DNA of 5,416 nt, taken from Actinomycetes bacterium. GTDB taxonomy: Bacteria > Actinomycetota > Acidimicrobiia > Acidimicrobiales > RAAP-2. The stretch is from assembly GCA_021807965.1 (NCBI GenBank), contig JAKBCI010000135.1, positions 1-5,416 on the forward strand. The letters are read 5' to 3'. A program made the translations under genes and the position numbers. How positions within the stretch are numbered: position 1 is the first letter of the stretch; every line of letters starts with the position of its first letter. The notes below the pieces were generated by a model. The model worked only from the letters and a program-made list of their open reading frames with translations. It did not search any database and was not told the DNA's origin. This document shows, one piece after another, positions 1 through 5,282 of the stretch.

Positions 1-743
1 GGCACCATCAGGTCCTCGCCGGCGTACCAGATGGCCACGGGCACGCGAATCGCCCCGAGGTCGAATCCCCACGGCTCAAACATCGCGCGGTCGTCGTCGT
101 AAAAGCCCCGCCAGCCCATACGAAAGGCCTCGCGCATCGACGCGGCCAGCAGCGCGCGCGTCGCCTCGGGCTCGAGCGCGCGTTGGTCGACGTCGGCGAG
201 CAGGCCGCCGAACAGGGACACCACCGTTGCCGGGGTCGCCGCCCCGAAGGCCGACGCGGCCTGGGCCATGAACGCCTCGTAGGCCGGTCCGCCCGCCCGC
301 GCCAGGGCGAACTCCTCGAGGTTCTCGGGTCCCATACCCTCGGTCCAGTCAAAATCGACGTCCATCGGTGCCACCCCGGCGAGCGACCACGCGGCCGTGC
401 AGCGCGGGTCGAGGGCGGCGCAGGCGATCGCGTGCGGTCCGCCGCCCGACCAGCCAACGCTGACGTACCGGTCGCGCCCGAGTTCGTCCAGCGCCGCGTC
501 GACGTCGGCGACCACCGAGGCGACGACGCGTCCCTCGTTGCGCGTCGACGCGCCGTAGCCGGGTCTCGAGACGCTGACCAGGTAGAGCCCGAACTCCTCG
601 ACGACGTCCACGAACATCGCCGCGAGCGAGGCGGTGCCGGGCGTGCCGTGGTGAAAGACGACGGTTCGTCCGGCGTTCGGCCCGATGGTCCCGACTTGCA
701 GTTGGCGACCCGACGGTCCCACGATGACGCGCTCGTCGTACAC
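1..743 (-). CDS. Alpha/beta-hydrolase fold protein, C-terminus cut by the window edge
   Basis: The 247 visible residues read as a serine hydrolase of the alpha/beta-hydrolase fold. An oxyanion-type motif HHGTPG lies at residues 31-36, followed by SRPGYG at 59-64. The nucleophile elbow GWSGGG at 97-102 places the likely catalytic Ser at 99. The segment GEDLMV at the edge puts the likely acid at Asp244. The catalytic His should lie some tens of residues further, outside the window. A cap-like insert rich in Ala/Glu spans about 130-220. There is no signal peptide, so it is probably cytosolic. I chose the GTG at 743 because GGAGG lies 4 bases upstream and the first strand then starts close to the N-terminus, as usual in the family. 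An ATG at 754 is in another frame and gives only Arg/Ser-rich translation. The substrate is unknown; esterase, proline-iminopeptidase-like and haloalkane-dehalogenase-like roles are all possible. The fold call is firm, the specificity is not. Confidence 0.88.
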   Translation of the reverse strand, partial: MYDERVIVGPSGRQLQVGTIGPNAGRTVVFHHGTPGTASLAAMFVDVVEEFGLYLVSVSRPGYGASTRNEGRVVASVVADVDAALDELGRDRYVSVGWSGGGPHAIACAALDPRCTAAWSLAGVAPMDVDFDWTEGMGPENLEEFALARAGGPAYEAFMAQAASAFGAATPATVVSLFGGLLADVDQRALEPEATRALLAASMREAFRMGWRGFYDDDRAMFEPWGFDLGAIRVPVAIWYAGEDLMV

Positions 744-747
744 CCAG

Positions 748-752
748 CCTCC
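748..752 (-). promoter_or_regulatory. Shine-Dalgarno site GGAGG for the hydrolase
   Basis: GGAGG on the minus strand lies 4 bases before the GTG at 743. The spacing is slightly short, but the match to the anti-Shine-Dalgarno sequence is strong. It decides the GTG start over the out-of-frame ATG at 754-752, which overlaps the site itself. Confidence 0.6.
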
Positions 753-766
753 ATTGCTCGTAACTA

Positions 767-776
767 ACCCTACGCT
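767..776. promoter_or_regulatory. Overlapping divergent -10-like hexamers
   Basis: The plus strand shows TACGCT at 771-776 (pattern TAnnnT). If it is a -10 box, transcription would begin near 783, exactly on the A of the SRPBCC ATG. The minus strand shows TAGGGT at 772-767, which would start transcripts near 760 and leave a short leader carrying GGAGG for the hydrolase. The two hexamers share bases 771-772. No convincing -35 box was found for either direction, which is common in high-G+C actinobacteria. This is inferred from spacing and sequence only. Confidence 0.35.
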
Positions 777-782
777 AGGCCC

Positions 783-1226
783 ATGCGACCACACCGCTCC
801 GTCAGCGCTACCCGGGTGATCCCGGCGGCGCCCCACGTGATCTTCGACGTGCTCGCCGACCCTCGCCGGCACGCCCAATTCGATGGTTCGGGATCGGTCG
901 TCGCGGTGAAGCGGGCGCCCGAGCGGCTCTACCTCGGCGCGCAGTTCGCCATGTCGATGCGCATGGGTCTGCGCTACCTCACGACCAATCGCGTCTCCGC
1001 CTTTGACGAGGGTCGGGTGATCGCCTGGCACCACGCGGCGCGATTCGTATGGCGTTACGAACTCGAGCCGGTCGACGGCGCCACGCGGGTCACCGAATCG
1101 TTTACCTACGACCCGCCCTGGGGCGTCGTCGTCGACTGGCTCGGTTGGGCCGAGCGTAACCGCCGTTCGATGGAGGCGTCCCTCGAGCGACTGGCGGCGC
1201 TGGTCGCCCCTAGTGATGAACGGTGA
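783..1226 (+). CDS. SRPBCC-fold protein (START-like, polyketide cyclase/dehydrase type)
   Basis: A 147-residue protein, the normal size for a single SRPBCC (Bet v1/START-like) domain, which folds around a hydrophobic ligand cavity. The N-terminal part around residues 7-34 has the usual strand-helix opening: a short strand, then AAPHVIFDVLADPRRHAQFD. A central strand region around FVWRYELEPVDGATRVTESF comes late in the protein and leads to a long C-terminal amphipathic helix (ERNRRSMEASLERLAALV). There is no signal peptide. ATG 783 is the first start codon after an in-frame TAA at 765-767. It has no Shine-Dalgarno, but a -10-like TACGCT sits at the right distance for a leaderless message. The gene is divergent from the hydrolase and overlaps the convergent DUF3048 gene by 17 bases. 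The ligand or reaction cannot be told; many relatives are annotated as polyketide cyclase/dehydrase or lipid-binding proteins without proof. Confidence 0.87.
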   Translation: MRPHRSVSATRVIPAAPHVIFDVLADPRRHAQFDGSGSVVAVKRAPERLYLGAQFAMSMRMGLRYLTTNRVSAFDEGRVIAWHHAARFVWRYELEPVDGATRVTESFTYDPPWGVVVDWLGWAERNRRSMEASLERLAALVAPSDER

Positions 1227-2226
1227 GTACGGCACCGGCGTTCAACAGCTCGACCCAGGTCTGACCCGGGGTGAGCGCGAGCACCCGTCCCGCGGCGTCG
1301 TGGTAGGTGATCGGATCCGCGAGCGAGGGGCCCCGTGACCACGTGCCCGCCTCCTCGCGCCCGTCGTTGAAGAGCGCCGCCGGGCCCGAGCCCTGCAGGT
1401 CGGCGTACGACGTAAAGGTCCCCACGCCATTGACGTAGTTGACCCACATCACGATCACGTTCGCCGGCGAGACGCGCACGCCGGTGCCGGTGATCACCGG
1501 CTGGCCAAAGAGCGTGCGGTCCCAGGTACCCGACGCGGGATTCCAGGTCCACGTCACCCCGTAGATGCTCGGAAAGGGCACGGTGAACGAGGAGACCACT
1601 GAACCAGCTACGCGCGTCGACGGCGCGCGATACACGAAGAGCGGTCGCGGGGGGACCGGCGACGCCTTGAACGAGAAGAGCGATGGGCCCACGGCGTACA
1701 AGTTGTGCGGGGCGAAGCGATGGGGATCTCGAAACATCGCCGACCCGGCGTTGGACTCTTGAATCAGGGTCACCGGCGCCTTGGCGATCGCCGCTAGCGC
1801 GTAGGGCGCGCCACCGGAGAAGGCGAAGATGCCACCGAGGGGGTAGACGATCTGCTCGTCGGTCGGTCGCACCGAGCGAACGGGCCCGATCTGGGCCGGC
1901 GCCTGCGAATTGAAGACCGCGGCGAGCCGCGTGATCCCGCCGTTGACGATCTCTTCGTAGACGACGTCCGCCTGGTCGAGCCCCCACTGGGGCATGGCCT
2001 CGGGCGTATTCTCTATCTTGACCGTTAAGGCCGGGCGACGCAGCGCGAGCCCGCCAGGATCGGGTAGTCCCGTGAGCGGCGCGACGGGTACGGCGAGCGT
2101 CGAGGTCGTGCTCGACGTCGGCACGGGGGTCGACCCCGGCGTCGACGTGGTGGACGCACGCCGATAGGCCACCGCGACCGTCACGAGTACGGCCAGCGCG
2201 ACGAGGGTGACCGCGGTTCGGCGCAC
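1210..2226 (-). CDS. DUF3048 (YerB-like) exported or membrane-anchored protein
   Basis: The 338-residue product starts with VRR and a hydrophobic stretch at about 4-20, then a Ser/Thr/Pro-rich linker at 24-43. The globular part begins at PLTGLPD (50-56). DUF3048 hallmarks follow: KIEN at 70-73, QADVVYEE at 85-92, GGITRL at 96-101 and GPVRSVRPTD at 114-123. The C-terminal half carries a MWVNYV strand, a GTWSRG turn near 294 and PGQTWVELL near 320. Bacillus YerB is a lipoprotein of unknown function. This protein has no lipobox Cys, so it is either anchored by the N-terminal segment or cut after AVA at 18-20. I chose GTG 2226 because it lies 2 bases after the upstream stop and places the hydrophobic segment at the N-terminus. 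Longer in-frame starts would run inside the GNAT gene and give Arg/Gly/Pro-rich sequence. Last gene of the operon. The domain call is solid, the role unknown. Confidence 0.88.
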   Translation of the reverse strand: MRRTAVTLVALAVLVTVAVAYRRASTTSTPGSTPVPTSSTTSTLAVPVAPLTGLPDPGGLALRRPALTVKIENTPEAMPQWGLDQADVVYEEIVNGGITRLAAVFNSQAPAQIGPVRSVRPTDEQIVYPLGGIFAFSGGAPYALAAIAKAPVTLIQESNAGSAMFRDPHRFAPHNLYAVGPSLFSFKASPVPPRPLFVYRAPSTRVAGSVVSSFTVPFPSIYGVTWTWNPASGTWDRTLFGQPVITGTGVRVSPANVIVMWVNYVNGVGTFTSYADLQGSGPAALFNDGREEAGTWSRGPSLADPITYHDAAGRVLALTPGQTWVELLNAGAVLTVHH

Positions 2227-2228
2227 GC

Positions 2229-2720
2229 CTAGGACTCGGGTTCGCTCGGCGTCGGGTCGCCCAGGTCCTTGTAGATCACCGTATGGGGCAGCTGGGTCTC
2301 GGGACTGAGGTGCTCGGACCCCGCCACGGTGTGCCAGCCCGTCGCCCGATAGAAACCGAGAGCGGTATCGCGGCCGTTGGCCCACAGCTCCTCGACGCCG
2401 CGTTCGCGCAGGGCCGCTTCGGCCGCCGCCGCCACCCGGGCGCCGTAGCCGAGGCCCTGCACGTCGAAGTCGGTAGCCATGTACCGCAGCTGATAAGTCA
2501 CCCGATCGGGGTGCACCGGCGACGTCGAGGGATAGTAGGACGACGTGACGACGACCCGGTCCCCGACGAAGCCGGCCACGTGCAACGTCGACTCGTCGTC
2601 GTCGCGCGGGTCGACAACCGAGATCGCGGGGTCTCCGCCGCGCAGCACGCGACGACGAACGTCGTGCAACTCTCGCGCCGCAACGACGTCGACTCGAAAC
2701 GTCTCGGGGTCAAGGGACAA
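2229..2720 (-). CDS. GNAT-family acetyltransferase, TTG start
   Basis: The 163-residue protein has the layout of a GCN5-related N-acetyltransferase, which moves acetyl from acetyl-CoA to an amine. Strands around 46-62 and 74-84 lead into motif A, QGLGYG at 88-93, the pyrophosphate-binding loop of acetyl-CoA, followed by helix 94-107. Motif B is seen as LWANGRDTALGFYRATGW at 112-129, including the usual Phe-Tyr pair at 123-124. The N-terminal VRRRVLRGG (21-29) and an acidic DDDE run (40-43) resemble a subgroup of uncharacterised actinobacterial GNATs. The TTG at 2720 is the only plausible start: an in-frame TGA lies three codons upstream and GGTGA sits 6 bases before it. The gene overlaps the upstream GNAT by 11 bases and ends 2 bases before the DUF3048 gene, which suggests coupled translation. 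The substrate is unknown. It is not a recent duplicate of the neighbouring GNAT, as the two share little outside the fold motifs. Confidence 0.88.
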   Translation of the reverse strand: MSLDPETFRVDVVAARELHDVRRRVLRGGDPAISVVDPRDDDESTLHVAGFVGDRVVVTSSYYPSTSPVHPDRVTYQLRYMATDFDVQGLGYGARVAAAAEAALRERGVEELWANGRDTALGFYRATGWHTVAGSEHLSPETQLPHTVIYKDLGDPTPSEPES

Positions 2721-3204
2721 GATGCTTCACCATGGTGATCAGCTGGATAGAGGGGTCTCGGTCCATCGTAATCTGCTCGCCCGTCGGTTCGAAGCCCATC
2801 CGCGTGTAGAAGCGATGCGCCCGGGTCACCGATGACGTGACGTGGAGGTAGAGCGAATCGGCACCGAGCCGACGAGCCCACGCGACCACCGTCTCGACCA
2901 GCTGGTCGGCGAGGCCGCTGCCCCGGGCCGCGTCCGTCACGTACATGCCGTAGAGCCAGTGGGTGTCGGGGTAGCGCTCGTTCCAGCCTCCTGACGCAAG
3001 ACCCGCGGGCTTCCCGTCGATCTCGCCGAGGTAGTAGTTGAAGTCCGACGCCATGGCGACCCAGCGCCGCATCGGGTACGTTCTCGCCTCCTCGTAGGTA
3101 CTCCCGAAGGCCTCGGGGGTGTCGAGCAACGCCTCCAGGCGTAGCGCGCGCAGGGTTGCCGCGTCGCGGGGCCCACACGGACGAACGGCGAGTCGCTCAG
3201 CCAT
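2710..3204 (-). CDS. GNAT-family acetyltransferase next to paiB
   Basis: The 164-residue protein is a full-length single-domain GNAT. The N-terminal part reads LAVRPCGPRDAATLRALRLEA (5-25), then a TPEAFGSTYEE segment at 29-39, common in many RimI-like and uncharacterised acetyltransferases. The strand WLYGMYVT (83-90) leads into motif A, RGSGLA at 94-99, the acetyl-CoA pyrophosphate loop, and helix 100-113. Motif B is LYLHVTSSVTRAHRFYTRMGF (118-138). The C-terminal DPSIQLITMVKHL strand completes the fold. ATG 3204 overlaps the PaiB stop by 8 bases (ATGGCTGA); longer in-frame starts run inside the PaiB gene and give low-complexity Arg/Ser sequence. Bacillus PaiA is a polyamine N-acetyltransferase encoded beside PaiB. 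Position suggests an analogous partnership, but the N-terminal half does not look like PaiA, so I do not assign a substrate. Confidence 0.9.
   Translation of the reverse strand: MAERLAVRPCGPRDAATLRALRLEALLDTPEAFGSTYEEARTYPMRRWVAMASDFNYYLGEIDGKPAGLASGGWNERYPDTHWLYGMYVTDAARGSGLADQLVETVVAWARRLGADSLYLHVTSSVTRAHRFYTRMGFEPTGEQITMDRDPSIQLITMVKHLVP
2727..2731 (-). promoter_or_regulatory. Shine-Dalgarno site GGTGA deciding the TTG start
   Basis: GGTGA on the minus strand ends 6 bases before the TTG at 2720 and lies inside the 3' end of the upstream GNAT gene. The TGA embedded in it, at 2729-2727, is also the in-frame stop that excludes any earlier start for the downstream gene. Confidence 0.5.
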
Positions 3205-3808
3205 CGCCCATGCGACGGGCCACCTGTTGGTCGGCGAGTGAGCCGACGGCCAGCGCAGCGCGCACGGCGTCGTGGTCCACGTCAGGACGGTTCTGGGACA
3301 GTTTGGCCTTGCCCTCGATAGAGCGGACCGCAACCGAGACACCGACGATCGCGCGCACCTGGCGATCAATGTACTCACCCGGTGCGTCCTCGACCCGCCA
3401 GGGTTCGGGCGCCGACAGTTCGAACCGGGTGGTCTGGCGTCCGACCTGGGCCCGCGTCCAGATCGGGTCGTCGTGCACGCTCACGACGCCGCGAATCTCC
3501 GCCGCCACGTAGTTCCACGTCGGCACGACGCCCGGTTCCTCGAAGCGGCTCGGGTAGTACAACGGCGATACGTAGGCGCTCGCGGCGAGCACGAGGACGA
3601 GCACGTCCGTGCCGTCGGCGCCGCGCCACCAGTCGTTGGCCCGCGCGACGTGCGTGGTCAACGAACGACCGTCGTCCTCGACGACGATTGGCGCGAAGAC
3701 GCTCGTCAGTCCCGTCGGGGAACTTCGCACGAAGAAACCAGCACCGGCGTCGGTGACGACGCGCCAGGCGTCGTCGTCACCGAGTTTGAACGTAGGCAGC
3801 GTGTACAC
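3197..3808 (-). CDS. paiB: PaiB-like FMN-binding protein (FMN_bind_2 family)
   Basis: The 203-residue protein matches the PaiB family, flavin-reductase-like split-barrel proteins annotated as FMN-binding negative transcriptional regulators. The opening MYTLPTF is typical. Family signatures follow in order: HVARANDWW at 53-61, YVSPLYYPSRFE at 79-90, VVPTWNYVA at 94-102, and the C-terminal KLSQNRPD at 169-176. The length is close to the family norm of about 200, so it appears intact. In B. subtilis, PaiB with the acetyltransferase PaiA lowers extracellular protease production and sporulation. Whether such proteins bind DNA directly or act through flavin or heme chemistry is unclear, and no helix-turn-helix is visible here. 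GTG 3808 gives the canonical N-terminus; its Shine-Dalgarno is weak. It lies 25 bases after the ClC gene and overlaps the next GNAT by 8 bases. The family is sure, the regulatory role is taken from Bacillus only. Confidence 0.92.
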   Translation of the reverse strand: MYTLPTFKLGDDDAWRVVTDAGAGFFVRSSPTGLTSVFAPIVVEDDGRSLTTHVARANDWWRGADGTDVLVLVLAASAYVSPLYYPSRFEEPGVVPTWNYVAAEIRGVVSVHDDPIWTRAQVGRQTTRFELSAPEPWRVEDAPGEYIDRQVRAIVGVSVAVRSIEGKAKLSQNRPDVDHDAVRAALAVGSLADQQVARRMGDG

Positions 3809-3833
3809 ACCACCATCTTGGCACCGCGCCGCG

Positions 3834-5213
3834 TCAGGTACCCTCGGCGTGGCTCGGCAGGCGCGCTGAGTACATCGAGTACCCGTCGATTTGGCGAACG
3901 AGCAGGGTCGCGAGCAGGGTCGCGGTGATCATCGGCACCGCGATGTCAAAGCCGCCGTGGGTGAGCTCGAGCACCAACACCAGGCCCGCTAGCGGAGCCT
4001 GCATGGAGGCGCCGAGTAGGGCCGCCGCACCCACGAGTGCGTAGGCGCCCACGGGCGTTCCGGGCCAGAGGTAGGACCAGGTAACGCCGAGGAATCCGCC
4101 GAGTACCGCCCCGGTGCTGAGAAACGGCGTGAAGACGCCGCCGCCCGCGCCCGAACCGAGGGTGAAGGCCGTCACGACCGGCTTCAGCGCGAAGAGCGCG
4201 AGCAGCAGCCAGACGCTGCCGACGCCGAGGAATGCTTGATGGGCCATGTCCTTGCCGTTGCCAAAGAGCTGCGGGTACCAGATGCCGAGTACGCCAACAC
4301 CGACGAAGACGAGCGGCATCACCCAGAAGATGGTCGCGCCCGAGGCTCGGTGGTGCGAGGCGTACCCGATAATGCGCACGTAGAGCACCGCGAGCAGTCC
4401 CATCACCAGTCCGGCCAGTACCGACCACACCATCAGCGACGCGCTGAAGTGGTAGCGCGGCACGTCGAGGTACGTGGCGCGGCTCGGCAGATAGACCCAA
4501 CCGGTAAAGGTCGCGATCACGGTGCACGCGAGCGCCGGCAGCACGACGGGCAGTGACAGGCTCCCGTAGAGGACCTCGGCGGTGAACAGCGCCCCGCCGA
4601 TCGGCACGTTGTACACCGCCGCGAGTCCGGCGCCGCCACCGCAGGCGACCAGTAGCCGCCGCTGGGCCGGCGTGAGGTTGAACCAACGCGCGACGGCGCT
4701 GCCCGAGGCGCCGCCCATCAGCTTGGGCGCGGCCTCGCGTCCAATCGAGGCCCCCATGCCGATGACCACCTCGGAGAGCACCGAGGTCAAGATGCTCCGG
4801 CGAAACGAGAGGTGACCATCACCACGCCAGAGGGCGTCGTCAATCTCGGCCCGATCGTGACGTAGTAGGCGCCGGATCAGGTACCACCCAACGGCGCCCA
4901 CGACGCCGGCGATGGCGAGCGAGATGACGCGACGAAGCCCCGAGACGGCCATGACGGCACTCTGGTAGCTGCCGGTGTGGTAGTGAAACGCGGCGTGCTC
5001 GAAGGTCGCGAGCACCCACATCAAGAAGTCCCCGAGCAGGCCCGTCGCGACGCCCGTGAGCACGAGCGCAACCCAGAATCGAACCGTGAGCGCGGCGTCG
5101 CCGTCGTGGGACGCGTTGGGTTGCTCCATGGCGCCGCGTCCCGACGCGATGCGACGTCGAATCACCGGCTGGGGAACTCGCTCGCGCTCGCTCTCGTCGT
5201 GTTGCCTACTCAT
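3834..5213 (-). CDS. Divergent ClC-family chloride channel or transporter
   Basis: The 459-residue integral membrane protein has the ClC inverted-repeat fold without cytoplasmic CBS domains. A hydrophilic, charged N-terminus (1-42) precedes many hydrophobic segments from about 45 to 440. The gating glutamate is kept in GRE at 158-160 (E160, equivalent to E148 of E. coli ClC-ec1), but the following residues are AAP rather than GP. NVPIGGALFTAE at 202-213 is the usual helix-H region. GSGAGGGVFTP at 353-363 matches the GxxGGxFxP filter. Tyr448 in SMYSA corresponds to filter Tyr445. Two departures stand out: the GSGIP motif that supplies Ser107 is replaced by RHDRA (118-122), and the internal proton glutamate (E203) is Val214. 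ATG 5213 is assumed; ATG at residue 29 is a possible alternative, and neither has a strong Shine-Dalgarno. First gene of the leftward run. It could be a channel or an exchanger, and chloride as substrate is inferred from the family. Confidence 0.93.
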   Translation of the reverse strand: MSRQHDESERERVPQPVIRRRIASGRGAMEQPNASHDGDAALTVRFWVALVLTGVATGLLGDFLMWVLATFEHAAFHYHTGSYQSAVMAVSGLRRVISLAIAGVVGAVGWYLIRRLLRHDRAEIDDALWRGDGHLSFRRSILTSVLSEVVIGMGASIGREAAPKLMGGASGSAVARWFNLTPAQRRLLVACGGGAGLAAVYNVPIGGALFTAEVLYGSLSLPVVLPALACTVIATFTGWVYLPSRATYLDVPRYHFSASLMVWSVLAGLVMGLLAVLYVRIIGYASHHRASGATIFWVMPLVFVGVGVLGIWYPQLFGNGKDMAHQAFLGVGSVWLLLALFALKPVVTAFTLGSGAGGGVFTPFLSTGAVLGGFLGVTWSYLWPGTPVGAYALVGAAALLGASMQAPLAGLVLVLELTHGGFDIAVPMITATLLATLLVRQIDGYSMYSARLPSHAEGT

Positions 5214-5252
5214 TACGTCTCACGCAAGTCTCCCGGCGGCCGCGTCGCCACC

Positions 5253-5258
5253 AGTGTA
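5253..5258 (-). promoter_or_regulatory. Candidate -10 box (TACACT) for the five-gene operon
   Basis: The minus strand reads TACACT in the 69-base spacer (5214-5282) between the zinc-ribbon-like gene and the ClC gene. It fits the TAnnnT pattern of major sigma factors and would start transcription near 5246, giving a leader of about 33 bases. No TTGACA-like -35 was found at 16-18 bases spacing. The rest of the spacer holds no ORF and no obvious terminator hairpin, so read-through from the upstream gene remains possible. Confidence 0.35.
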
Positions 5259-5282
5259 CGGGGCGCCGCGACGACGCTTGGG

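Noticed and set aside
8..754. Long minus-strand frame starting at ATG 754
   Set aside because: The translation is Arg/Ser/Pro-rich with no motif, and it shares the strand with the hydrolase frame, which carries a full set of catalytic signatures.
183..767. Long plus-strand frame opposite the hydrolase
   Set aside because: Antisense shadow of a G+C-rich gene; low-complexity Arg/Gly/Val/Asp composition and no recognisable domain.
1106..1987. Minus-strand 293-codon frame overlapping the DUF3048 gene
   Set aside because: Arg-rich composition without motifs; the other frame of the same strand encodes the DUF3048 domain.
2227..2385. N-terminal extension of the DUF3048 gene to an ATG at 2385
   Set aside because: It would lie wholly inside the GNAT gene, yields Arg/Gly/Pro-rich sequence, and would bury the hydrophobic N-terminal segment in the interior.
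2590..2606. GTC/CGT triplet repeat as a possible microsatellite
   Set aside because: It encodes the acidic DDDE stretch in the GNAT through ordinary GAC codons and is too short to count as a repeat element.
2498..3178. Minus-strand 226-codon frame spanning both GNAT genes
   Set aside because: Shadow frame; both GNAT genes in the other frames have intact acetyl-CoA-binding motifs.
3205..3378. N-terminal extension of the paiB-adjacent GNAT
   Set aside because: The extra residues are Arg/Ser/Pro-rich and overlap the PaiB coding sequence; the ATG at 3204 gives a standard GNAT N-terminus.
3272..3928. Plus-strand 218-codon frame opposite PaiB
   Set aside because: Antisense shadow with no motif; PaiB on the other strand carries all its family signatures.
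3946..4686. Minus-strand 246-codon frame inside the ClC gene
   Set aside because: Arg/Gly-rich shadow lacking membrane segments; the ClC frame covers the same DNA.
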